Part shown: one piece after another, positions 53,253 to 64,000 of the stretch | How the letters are laid out: every line of letters begins with the position of its first letter | Numbering within the stretch: position 1 is the first letter of the stretch | NCBI GenBank assembly: GCA_024734555.1 | Contig: JANPWX010000096.1 | Location: 12,374,445 to 12,438,444, forward strand | Origin: Trochalopteron elliotii | Lineage: Eukaryota; Chordata; Aves; Passeriformes; Leiothrichidae | Direction of reading: 5' to 3' | Length of the DNA stretch: 64,000 nucleotides | Translations under genes and position numbers: made by a program | Notes under the pieces: model-generated | Told to the model about the DNA's origin: nothing | What the model saw: only the letters and a program-made list of their open reading frames with translations | The model's database searches: none

Positions 53253-53302
53253 CCTCTTTCTCTTTGTTTTTTGGCTTTTTTTTTGGTTTTTGGTTTTTTT
53301 TT
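53253..53302 (+). repeat. T/G-rich low-complexity tract
   Basis: About 50 bases composed of T-runs separated by GG pairs. It generates a phenylalanine/glycine-rich frame that has no coding support. Confidence 0.7.
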
Positions 53303-53911
53303 ACATATCAGCATATCAGCAATTACATTCAAAGTTGTGTACTACTAATAATCTATGTCTTTTTAAAGACTAGACATGGCCAATCACTCAACACACCTAG
53401 TGAGATCTACTTAATGTCCTATATGACAAGTAGCCCTGATTCTACCAATCCAGGTTTTCAGTATTTCTGTTGTAGATTGAAATTTACTATCTTCCTTTTT
53501 TAAAAAATGTTTAAAGTAGTACATGAAAATGCACAGCAGTTCATCTCCCATATGTACATACCAGGATACCATCCAACAACTGTAATCATGCCATGGGAAG
53601 TTGTAAAGCCTCTGAGCTACCTTTCTGAATTTTAAAGACAGTAAAACAGTCTCCATATGGTGGATGATTTGGCCAAGATTTTTGGTGAGAAAACATTTCA
53701 GAAGACTCTTTTGTTAAACCTTGTTAAGTAAACCAATTTTCAGATAAAACCGCTATTTGGAAGAAAAGGATTCTTAATATTTTTAATAAGGGAATTCTGG
53801 CATTAATACACCTTACTGATATAATTTGATTTATCTTCCAGATAATGGTGTTATTTATAATAAGAAAGTGTGTGTACTCAAGCTCAGTACAGAAATTTTT
53901 AAAAAGTATAT

Positions 53912-54125
53912 ATTCACAGAATCACAGAATGGGTAAGGTTAGAAGGGACCGCAGTGGATCATCTGGTCCAACTTCCCTGCTCAAGCAGGGTCATCCTAGA
54001 GCACATGGCATAGGATTGCATCCAGATGGTTCTTGAATATCTCCAGTGAGGGAGACTCCACGTCCTCTCTGGACAACCTGCTCTGGTGCCCGTTCACCTG
54101 CAGAGTAAACAAGTTTTTCCTCTTA
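53912..54125 (-). mobile_element. CR1 LINE 3' end, antisense (about 210 bp)
   Basis: The + strand reads ATTCACAGAATCACAGAATG, then GGTTAGAAGGGACCGCAGTG, GATCATCTGGTCCAACTTCC, a TGAATATCTCCAGTGAGGGA stretch and CTCTCTGGACAACCTGCTC. This is the typical antisense of the CR1 end. The terminus still resembles the octamer repeat, so the copy is comparatively well preserved. Confidence 0.92.
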
Positions 54126-54766
54126 TTTTACTTCTGTTTTCTTTATAGCTGTTAGGGGAAAAAAAAAAATGTAAACCCATTTAATAAAAAGGATGATGAG
54201 ATTAAATATAATGGTCGTGCATTCTTGTCAGCCTGCAAGGCACAAAATTTTGAAGTCTGTGAAGTCAGACTCCTACCTGAGTCTGCTTTCTGTAAAAGGT
54301 TTTCTTAGGAAGTACTTTTCCATTCTGAGACAAACCATTCAGTTCTTCAGCTTAATTGTACTTATGTGATGATTTTCTGTGTTGCAACTGAAATGTAGAC
54401 ATTTATTTATAGAAGGAGGTACACAGACACAGAAATTGCTTCTCTGCTCTACACAACTTTTCAGAGCAAATGATAATTTGGGAACATAAGCAATAATTTT
54501 CTGCATAATCATTTTGAGCTTATGCCCAATATTACTATAAGTATAATTAAGTAAATGACCTTGAACATTTTAGTAGTGGCTCTGTCTGGTTGCTGTCACA
54601 GGAGGCTGTGAATCAAGATACTGATTCTGTTTCAAACTCTGCCATTTGGAAAGATGATTTGTTTGCTCAAGTTTGTTCAAGCACACATAATAATGTTCTT
54701 CAGTTTCTTCCGTGATTCAGTAGTCTGTTATGGATGATAATGATTGAGAATGTTTTTTCTGTAGCT
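54126..54766. other. Intronic sequence between CR1 copies
   Basis: AT-rich DNA with a short A-run near 54161. No feature was recognised. Confidence 0.45.
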
Positions 54767-56460
54767 CATGGAATCACAGAACTATAGAAGGTATTGAGTT
54801 GGAAGGAACTCATTAGGATCATTGAGTTCAACTTCTGGCCCTGGACAAAGACACCCCAAGACTCACACTCTGTGACTGAGAGCATTGTCCAAATGCTTCC
54901 TGAGCTCTGTCAGGCTTGGTGCTGTGACCACTTCGCTGGGGAGCCTGTTCCAGTGCTCAACCACCCTGTGGGGGAAAAAACTTATTCTGATATCCAGCCT
55001 AAAATTCCCCTGTCTCATCTTTATGCCATTTCCTCAAGTCCTGTCACTGGTCACCAGAGAGAAGAGATCAGTGCCTCTCTCTCCACTTCCCTCTGTGAGA
55101 ATGTTGAAGACCAAAATGAAGTCTCTCCTCAGTTTCCTCTTTCTAGGTTGAACAAACCAAATGACTTCAGCCCCTCTTTATAAGGACTCCAGATCCTTCC
55201 CCATCCTCATGTCACTCCTTTGGATGTTCTTTAAAAGCTCAATGTCTCTTTTATATTGTAGTGCCGAAAACTGCACACGGGGTTCAAAATGAGGCTGCCC
55301 CAGCTCAGGGCGGAGTGGGACAATCCCCTCCCTTGCCCAGCTGCGATGCTGTGCCTGATGCACCCCAGGACAGGGTTGGCCCTCCTGGCTGCCAGGGCAC
55401 TGCTGACTCATGTTCAACTTGCCATAAACTAGGACCCCCAGGTCCCTTTCCATGGGGCTGCTCTCCAACCTCTCATTCCTCAGTCTATACATACAACCAG
55501 GGTTGCCCCATCCCAAGTGCAGAATATGGCACTTGCCCTTGTTAAACTTCATATGGCTGGTTATTGCCCAGCCCTCTACTTTGTCAAAGTCTCTCTGCAG
55601 GGCCTCTCTGCCTTTGAGAGAGTTGATGGCTTCTCCTAATTTGGTGTCCTTGACAAGCTTAGTTTTCCTTTGAGTCCTGCATCCAAGTCATAAATGAAGG
55701 TGTTGAAGAGCACAGGGCTGCGGATGGAGCCCTATGGAACCCCACTAGTGACAGGACCAGCCTGATGCCACCCCAGTCACTATAACCCATTGTGTCTAAC
55801 ACATGAGTGTGTTGCTCACCTGTCACACAACACAATTATCCAGCTGCTGAGACATTTTGTCCTGAAGGGTAGTGTGGGAGACATTATCAAAAGCTTTGCT
55901 GAAGTCCAAAAAGAGTACATTTCCTTGCTTTTCTAGATCAATGAGGTGAGTTCCCCATTTGCAGAAGGAAATCAGGTTCGACAAGCAGGATTTTCACCTT
56001 ATCAAGCCATGTTGGCAGTGACTGATGACTGCATTGTCCTCCAGGCATTTTTCAATATATTCAATATAGAATAATATTTTCCATGATTTTACCAGACACT
56101 GAAGTGAGACCGACAGACGTATCGTTTCCAGGGTCCTCCTTCTTGCCCTTTTGAAAATTGGGACAGTGTTAGCTAACTTCCAGTCAGCTGGAAGTCAGCC
56201 TCTCTGGATTCCCAAGACTACTCAAAAATCATCCAGAGAGGCTTTGCAGTGTCATCAGCTAGCTATTTGAGGAATCTGGATGAATCCCATCAGGCCCCAT
56301 AGATTTGTAGGGATCCAGCTGGAGCAGCAGATCCCACAAAAGTTCAGGATCCACTGGGAGCTGATCATTCTTACAGTCGTGGTCCTCCAGCTCAGGGCAC
56401 TGAGACTCTCTTGGTCCATCCTCCATGTTGAAAACAGAGGGAATGAGTGCATTAAACATC
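54767..56460 (-). mobile_element. Long CR1 LINE copy, antisense (about 1.7 kb, most of the RT domain)
   Basis: The + strand begins TCATGGAATCACAGAACTAT (inverted CR1 end). The minus strand then runs backwards through ORF2. The C-terminal part (55552-55178) contains MKFNKGKCHILHLGWGNPG, RLESSPMERDLGVLV and KLNMSQQC. The N-terminal RT part (56459-56255) contains DPELLWDLLLQLDPYKSMGP followed by DGIHP. Decay is visible: the conserved GVPQGS block reads GVP-stop-GS (near 55737), and the catalytic Asp pair is reduced (LVKDTK for FADDTK, near 55653). The frame shifts several times. This is the longest CR1 in the window, still 5'-truncated before the endonuclease. The + strand frames at 54794-55183 and 55261-55673 are its shadows. 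Confidence 0.93.
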
Positions 56461-57680
56461 CCTGTCTTGTCTCTGTGCTTTGTTTATGTGTTCATACCTA
56501 TATATTCGTTTCTTTATTTCAATGTATTTAGTTAATGAATGAATCATTTCTAATACTCATATAGATTTCTGTTAATTTTCTTTGCAATTTGAGTAACAAA
56601 GCAGTTGGTTATTATATCTACCAACCCCTTAGCCTTGTATTTCTGGCACAAATGGGCTTGAAAAGACAGAATTTATTTCCTGGAACTATCACTAATACCA
56701 GTAATGGAATGATTAAGTTTTAGGATATTTTGTCACTCTATTTACTAAAATCTTCGCTGAACGTGAGCTGGAGAGCAAGCCGAACAAGACTGAAGTAAAT
56801 CCACTTAGAATTGGCAATGGTAATTGTATGAAACATTTTTCATTATCCATGCTGTTTTCAGTGTAAAAATTTCCAGGATTTATTTGTTTCACTCAAGTTG
56901 AAAATAGTGCAATGCAAGGTGATTTATATTTTAGTATGTACAAGCCAGATCAACCAGGAAGTGGGTGACCACAGTTATATTTCCATGTTAGTAGGAAAAT
57001 CTGTGTCAGTGAAAACTTAAGTAATCACTTAAATGTCAGGAGTAATCCAAATATACACCTACCTACTGGAAAAGTTAAAACAAACAAGAGAGGTATCTCA
57101 GGGATAAGCAATGAAAGATAATGTTGACAGAATAGTAATCTCCCCAGATTTAGTAGAATTCCAGGAATTAAACTTCACGTGTGCCTTAAACAGGGAGGAC
57201 AGAACAGATGTTTTATATGAGAACTGCATGTGTGTTAAGATGTTCTTACACTTGGGAAGGAAAAGTGGAGGTCATCATCCATTAGTTTCAAGTTGCCATA
57301 TCATGGCAGCACACTGCCATTACATTTTCAATCAGAAAAATCAAAAAGATTCAGAAAATACAAATGATGCAAGATCAAGGAGGTGATAGCAACCCCCAGA
57401 GTGCCATTATGGAAACCTCTGCCTGCATCTAAATGGAGCAAATGCTCAGGTGAAATTTTAACAAAATAGTTCCCCAATGCTTACTCATTTTATTCCTGGT
57501 GCGGTTGATTAAAAATTAGTTATGTAAATAGTTCTCCTTCAGCCGAAAGAAAATCAGATGTGTTTTTAAAAACAGATTTAATAATCTACTAACAGTGACT
57601 AAAATGTTAGTGGTCACTGTGCCTCAGGAAATATCAAGAAGCAAACATTTTTATTAATCCTTATATTGATGAAAATCCTA
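56461..57680. other. Intronic sequence, no gene recognised
   Basis: AT-rich DNA. The 91-codon + frame at 57111-57386 has no recognised domain and no splice or promoter context that would make it a gene. Confidence 0.5.
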
Positions 57681-57815
57681 TGAATGATAGAATCATTAAG
57701 ATTGGAAACTACCTCTATTATCATTGGGTCCAGCTGTTAACCTAATATGGCCAGACCCACCACTGAACCATCTCCCTGAGCACCATATTTACATATTTTC
57801 TTTGAACACTTTCAG
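57681..57815 (-). mobile_element. Short CR1 3' end, antisense, older subfamily
   Basis: The + strand reads TGAATGATAGAATCATTAAG, ATTGGAAACTACCTCTATTA, CCAGCTGTTAACCTAATATG, CCACCACTGAACCATCTCC and CTGAGCACCATATTTACAT. This matches the antisense of a CR1 subfamily whose 3' UTR carries the 'GTTAACCCAGCAC...CCACCACTAAACCATG' signature. It is only about 135 bp long. Confidence 0.8.
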
Positions 57816-60800
57816 GGATGAGGGAATGGAATATTGCTTTAGGATCCCTATAAACTCCCAAATTAAAGAAGAGAGAAAGCAAGTGAGAAACAGAACACTC
57901 ATATAGCTGGTTAGTAGGGATAGTTAACTGTAATAAACATTTCTGTGAAAGGTTGTGTCTGATGAAGTAAATGAAGAAATAAAGTAGCTAAAACTATAAT
58001 GCAGCATAGGATTGCACTGAAGTAAATAAAAGCTTTGAAGTGCAAAATGTGTGACCAAGAAGATGAGGACAAACAAAAAAATACAGATTAAAGCTAGAAA
58101 ACTTAAAAGAGCACCAGTAAACCTTGCAAAAACACGTTTGCGACACTGGTAAAATTCTATAACATTAATTAAGACTCTCAGAGTGCTGGGGAATCCACCT
58201 CAGCCCTGAATTAGCTTTGTTTCATTCATGGTTTAATTTTTGTTATGCTAGATAAATTGATGCTAATGAAGCACTGATATTTTATGGTATACTAGTTTCT
58301 GCATAGGGGCATTTCCTTGAAATGCTTTCCATGACATGAATAGAAATATGAATTCTCCTTAGCATTTTCCGTAGTAAGTATTCAATATGTTAGCATTCTT
58401 TTCATTACAGAATTTATACTTAACTTTTGGTTGAGGAGTGCTTGCTCTTTGTCAAAGCTCTTTTTCTTAAAAAATATCCTTTATTCTGGTTACTTTTTCA
58501 GTACTCTTTTCTAAGGTCTTATCAGTGTTTTTTGAAATATTTTCATGTTCAGAAATACCTGGAACAAGAACATGTTATTTCAACTTTTTCTCTTAAAAAT
58601 TCTCATAAAAGATTGGTGACACAATTTGGATGCCAAGGAAGAGAAGAGTTTGGGATTCTTTTTTGTAGTCTGTCCTTTTACTACTGATGCTACCTCCATA
58701 CAAATGACCTTCATAAACTTGGCTAACTGTTACATTATTGGAGGGTTTTCCTCACTTCTGGGAGATGCTGTGAAAAATCAGTAGGGGTGTAAGTAGAAGA
58801 CTGCCCTTGGGACTTTGAACAACATGTGCTGAAAGAGATTTTGATTCCCAGGGAGGTATGCTGTTTAATAGAGTGCTTTTGCTGGTGTTGTGTTAAAAGA
58901 CTAGATTTTAGTATATTGTGGATTCAAATGTACTTTAATTTATATTTAAAAGGACAGGCTCAGCAATTCACTTTTATAACTGAATCTAGCCTGCTTTAGG
59001 GTAGGGATGGGAATGTGAAGGGAGTAGAAGTTTATGAATAGCTGTCTGGTCAGTGTCATAGCACTAATCCACATTTTGAGTCTAATGGCTAACACACGTA
59101 CAGAACTTGATCAAACAAAAGCTTAAGTATTCCAGTGCTCAAAAAGTAATTCTTTCTGTATGCTTATCAGTTATTTTATTAGTGGAGTATTAAATACAAG
59201 TTTATATCAAATGGTCTTGTTTTTTACCTAATAATCATTCCAGAAATTTGGTCTAAGATTTGATGACCCTGGGCTTTTGACCTCTCTTTTTAGATATAGT
59301 TTGATAACTTGCAAGACATCTCAATGGATTTCAAATTCTTAAGCCCTGGAGATTCAGCTAAGTCTTGAATGAATATGTTCAAGGATCACTTCCAGTATAA
59401 TATTATACAGAATGCATCTTGACTGTATGGAAGTAGATGAAAGAAGATAGTCTACAGTAAATTTTTCTGCATTTTCTGTCCTTTTTTGGCTCTTGGTTTT
59501 AAACTTTTCATATTACTTAGGATAGAGTATTTTTTTTCCCTATAATTGTCTGGGTGAAGTTTGACTACTTTCATCTGCTCTCTTCACTGGGACTTAGTTA
59601 GGTGTGAGAGATTCAGGGTACAAATAATTAATCTAAAGGAAATTATGTAAAGGATGACTCTTCTTTTAAAAGTGTAAAATATTCTTTCAAGATTAAAGAG
59701 TACTCAGACAGTTAATCTGCCAGCCCTAGGAAAGCACAATGGGAAAAAAAATAAATAAATAAAGCCCACAAAACCCCTGCTGATCAGAGAACTAGTCAAG
59801 ACTTAAAAAGGAAGTGATCCCAGATAAGCACTCCTAGGTCTCTGATTCCTCTAAGTTTTGTGTAGGACATTACCTTCTCAGAAGCTCCCTGCTGTCAGAA
59901 AACAGACTTCTAAAGACTAAAAGAGAAACTGGCAGACTCCAAGAGGCTTTTTAAAAAGCAAGCATTTTAAAAACACAATTTGCTCTTCTCACATATTTGA
60001 GCATGAAATCTATTAGGTTCTTAGACCCACTGGTTCCTGAAAATTAATTTGATGTATTTTCAGAAAATATGATTAAAGACACTCTGGACAAGACTCCAGT
60101 ACAGAATTTACTTGAACCGTTCTGCATGGAGTTTTGTTTTCTTTCAGACTGACATGGATTTTCAGAGTGGTTTTTAAGTTTTCTGTTTTAAAAAAGTCCT
60201 TTTAAAGACACTTAGCTATGCTGTTTTTTAAAGTGACTAAAATGTTGATTATTAGAAGATGAAAGATTATAATTTGTATCATATAATTAAATGCAGCTTT
60301 GGTTCCCAGGAAATTTTATGCAAAACCTGTTCAATGCAGGAAAATTACTGATACTTTTAATTTAAATACACACTTATTTGTCTCATGACAGGTTTGACTG
60401 GTGTAGAATTCAGCTGCATTCATCCTTTACTAGAGTTTTTATCCCCTTTCAATGAATTGTATTCACATTTGAAAAGTACCCATTCAAAATGACTCTCCCT
60501 CTCCCATTCCACAGAAAAGGAAGATGGCTTTCCAGGGAGTCACCACTGAGGAGTAAAGTTCCATGTAGAACTGAAAATAGCATGTAACAAATACTGTATT
60601 TTATTTGCACTCAAACCGGACAGCTCACCATGGAAAGTTCCAAACATGAAGTTCCTCTGCATTTCATTTTGTTTCTTTAGAATAGATCTCTGTTTTGTCC
60701 CCATAATAATGAGTGGATTTTATTCTACAGTGGGGTCTGTGCTTAGTTTCTTTGATTTCTTTTCTCTTTAGAAGAACTAGCAACCCTTTCTTTTAAAATA

Positions 60801-61587
60801 ATGTCTAACTGGCACTTAGTTGAAATACTGTAAAGAGCATGGAGAATGAAGGACTTAGCTGATTAAGTCTTTAAACAGATATGTAGAGGAAGATATTAGA
60901 GATGAAATCCATGGGGTTTGCTACCTCTACCTAAACTGCAGTAGGAAGCATTAAAATTCTCTTAAGCACCCAACAGCCCTGGCAACTAGATATAATTAAA
61001 AATCAAGCAAGGATAAGGTAATGTTTCCACTGCTCTGAGATGACCTCTGTAGTTCAGTGCTGAACTACACTGTAAATTTCTCTTTATCTAGCGTAATCAG
61101 GTTTCCTTGTATTTCCCAGACTTACACCTGTTTTTGTTACTGTGGAATTCCACATTCTTTATTTAGTATTTTTTTTCTAGCTGGTGTACATCAATTATGC
61201 TGACATTTGCTTGTCTAAAAGGTCATAGCTCTATCTTTTTATCTTTTATGTGTTTATAGCATGCATTCATGGAGATATCTGTCCATCTCAGAGCCTTTAA
61301 TGTCTCTGTCCTAGTGTCACGCTACTGGAGTAGGGAAGTATTCCCCCACACTGCTTTAAAAGATGGGAGCTGAAACATTAAAAGTCTGAGACATATTAGC
61401 AGATGAAAGGCTGTGACAGATAATCATGTGAATCCATTTTTCTCAAGTGACAAACCAGTGTTTTATCCAGTGCATCCAGCAAGCATAGGGATATCACAAA
61501 CTGTCTATTAAGTCTAGGAATAAAGACTGGAATCACAGCTACCTAACAGTGTGGAGTACTTCCGTGGAAAAAAAAAAATCAAGTCTT
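57816..61587. other. Intronic sequence, no gene recognised
   Basis: AT-rich DNA with only one frame above 80 codons (58427-58687, no known domain). A segment near 58150-58290 has an even composition with ATTAA and TAATGA motifs and looks like conserved non-coding DNA by eye; this is untested. Confidence 0.5.
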
Positions 61588-62179
61588 TGGACAGTATTTC
61601 TCTATCCCAGCTGTCAGCTATGCCCCATACTGCCACTCCCCTCTGCTGGGATGGGGAAGAGGATTGAAAAGGTAAAAGTGAGAAAACTCATGGATTATGA
61701 TAAAGACAGTTTAAGAGATTAAACAAAATCTGCACATGCAAGCAAAGCAAAGCAACAAATTAATCTGCTGCTTCCCATGGACAGGCAGGAACTCAGCCAT
61801 TCCCGAGAAAGCAAGGCTCCAACATGTGTAACCATTATCTGGGAAGACAAACGCCATCACTCCAAACATTCCCCCCCTCTTCCTCCCTCTTCCCTCCACT
61901 TTATATATTGAGCATGATGTCATATGGCATAGAGTGTTGCCAGGGTCAGCAGGGGTTGGCTGTCCTGGCTGTGTCCCCTCGCAGTTTCTTGTGCACTCCC
62001 AGCCTTCCTGCAGGTGGGGTGCAGTGGGGTGGGAGGCAGAAAAGGCCCTGACAGGCAGCAAGCACTGCTCAGCAACAGCAAAAACACCTTTATATTATGA
62101 ACAGTGTTTTCAGGATCTACCCAAAACATAGCTTCATACCGCCTACTTGAAGAAAACTATCCCAGACAAAGCTGGTACA
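61588..62179 (-). mobile_element. ERVL-type solo LTR, antisense (about 590 bp)
   Basis: Read on the minus strand, this element begins TGTACCAGCTTTGTCTGGG at 62179. It passes through stretches shared with the LTR at 16450-17065: the GACATCATGCTCA region, TCCACTTTATATATTG on the other strand, and GTGATGGC near 61855. It ends near 61588. Flanking bases GTCTT (61583-61587) and TTCTT (62180-62184) form an imperfect 5-bp target duplication. It is thus a full-length solo LTR of the same family in opposite orientation, clearly more diverged towards its 3' end. The overlapping frames of 65-116 codons at 61711-62131 are not genes. Confidence 0.82.
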
Positions 62180-62184
62180 TTCTT

Positions 62185-64000
62185 TCAGCAAGGGAAAAGT
62201 TGTTGATGCCTGAACCTGGCTTTGTGGTAACTCTTTTGTCAGACTCAGTGGCTGTTGCAGTGATTACTGAGATCCCTTGTTGCTCTCCTTTCAAGAGATT
62301 AATATATTTTAATTAAAACAGTGGAATTTATAGCACAGTGAAATATACATTAGAAAAGAAGAGGAAACATTGCCTTTAGTCCAAACTGCCTGCTCAAATC
62401 TCACATTTCTCTGTTATTCTGCCTCTTCTTTGCAAGTGGCTCCTGGCTCTGGGCTTGTTGTGGAATACCATCACAGAACAACTCTGCTGCTGCTCTTCTT
62501 TCTATTCCAGCTCCTTCTGTACTTCTATGGCCCCCTCTAATCTCTTCACCTTGATTCAGTTTCTAATCTCTACATGTATATTTGAAATGGCATTGTACTG
62601 CATGTAGCCAAAATGAAGTTTTGACTTTAAATTAAATGAAGTCAGAGCAGCACTGCTTACCAGTACTGCACTGAAACCAAGTTCTTCTTCTGAACAACTG
62701 ATTAAAATTTATGCAATATTAGTAATTTGAGTGAAGCTGACTTTCATCGTAGTTGTCTTGTGTCTCTGCACAAGATGAACTGACAGTACCTGGAGTCCAC
62801 CCTCATATTTTTCAAAAGTTTTTTTCCCAAGGAAATGTGGCTGATTCTTTTTTGTGAGCTTCATTGTCACCCTGAGGTTATGCTACAAGAAAGGTTCATT
62901 GAGAACCACACAAAACTGTACTACCCTATTCATTTACAAATCCCCATTTCCAATTCTGAGAGAAGACGGAGATGCTTTTCTTCAGTTATATTCCAAATGT
63001 GGCCTTTTTTTTTTTCCCATCTGAATAAGAATCTGCATAAAAATCATTTGTAAATCTTCTCACAAATCTCCATTTCAGAGCTTCAGAGATGTTTTTCTCT
63101 TCCCATCTGTACTTACCCTGTAAAATTTTTGATATTTTCATTATGGTTTTCAACTCCCAAAGCTCCACAAGAAACAGGGCATGGTAGTTCTTTCAGGTTT
63201 TACCTGTTGCTGTGAGAACATTACCAATGGAGATACATTTTCTGAATGACACTGAAAAGCAGGATAAACAATGAGCAGAGTTGTAAAATGCACTATTAAA
63301 CATGTTCCAAAATTTCCAATGGTCCCTACTTCTGTAATTTAGCTGTCAAGGGCACTATTTATTTGCATACTGTTTTATGGGGTTCTATGTATATTAGGCA
63401 TAGATGTTAACCAACATACATTCATGTTGGTTAGATCATAGTGAAGCAGCATTTTACATGCTATGAACTCAGCAGGTAAGATTTGAATTATAAATGCCTC
63501 TAAGGACAGAATTTTGCATCTCAATATAAATTTTACTTCTAAACAAGTCTAGTAAAGTAACATTTTAGTTCTACAATTAAATGGTATGATTCCCCCTATA
63601 CCAGTTCAAGCTACCAATAGTGCTGCTGCTCAGTTTGGTTCCTAGCTGTAATTTCTTAACTATTTCCAATCATCCTGTTTGTTAGATTTCTATTTCTTTA
63701 TTATATTAAGCTCTGCAGCTGTTTTCATTGATTTCAGTATTAATTTTGGGTGAATGAGACATAAATAATTTTGGGCTTCATGCTGTTTTTTATCAGCTAG
63801 TAGGCCAGTTAAAGATCCTGTGCTGATTGTGCTCTGAAACCAGAGAGTGTTTGCTTCCATTTATAGCTCATGAAATTAAACATTTAGCTGGTGGGTTTAC
63901 AACATTACATTTTTCCAGTTTCCAACTAGAAATTGCGGAACTCATTAGAAATATTTACAGAAGTTTTCAAGTTTATTAAATCACCATCTTTTGGAAAAGC
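62185..64000. other. Intronic sequence to the window end
   Basis: AT-rich DNA without recognised coding, RNA or repeat features, apart from a T-run near 63005. NKAIN2 intron 2 continues beyond the window. Confidence 0.5.

Noticed and set aside
54794..55183. Open frame of 129 codons on the + strand
   Set aside because: Antisense shadow of the long CR1 at 54767-56460.
61711..62061. Open frame of 116 codons on the minus strand with cysteine-rich passages
   Set aside because: It lies inside the antisense solo LTR, and partner frames overlap it on both strands.

Overview
This window is vertebrate nuclear DNA, very probably from a bird. It is AT-rich, gene-poor and has no long open frames. It carries many CR1 LINE fragments and solo LTRs of avian endogenous retrovirus type. 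I see no SINE-rich texture of the kind expected in a mammal.

One coding exon can be supported, at 50564-50701 on the + strand. It has a clean acceptor and donor and keeps frame across 46 codons. Its product matches the second exon of NKAIN2 (sodium/potassium-transporting ATPase interacting 2), a small neuronal membrane protein. The window is therefore read as the 3' part of a very large NKAIN2 intron 1 (1-50563), exon 2, and the 5' part of intron 2 (50702-64000). No other exon of this gene, no RNA gene and no CRISPR or bacterial-type feature was recognised.

Layout. 1-11.5 kb: unique AT-rich intron with an AT/CA microsatellite and a four-tract G-quadruplex motif. 11.6-13.3 kb: two CR1 copies in opposite orientation. 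16.45-17.07 kb: a sense-strand ERVL-type solo LTR with an imperfect 5-bp target duplication. 23.6-24.6 kb (+), 36.6-37.1 kb (-) and perhaps 27.4-27.7 kb (-): very old, degraded CR1 copies resembling the CR1 lineage common in turtles and other reptiles. 32.3-33.0 kb and 43.5-44.1 kb: two antisense LTRs. 46.3-47.3 kb: antisense CR1 with reverse-transcriptase remnants. 49.4-49.6 kb: a (TTTC)14 repeat inside a long pyrimidine tract, about 1 kb before the exon. 51.5-57.8 kb: a cluster of five CR1 insertions in intron 2, one of them 1.7 kb long. 61.6-62.2 kb: a second ERVL-type solo LTR, inverted relative to the first.

No new biological system was found. The points most worth testing are the oppositely oriented CR1 copies that bracket exon 2 at short distance (a possible back-splicing arrangement), the pyrimidine tract before the exon, the G-quadruplex motif, and the old CR1 fossils. 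Repeat family names and the NKAIN2 comparison rest on my memory of those families; no database search was run.
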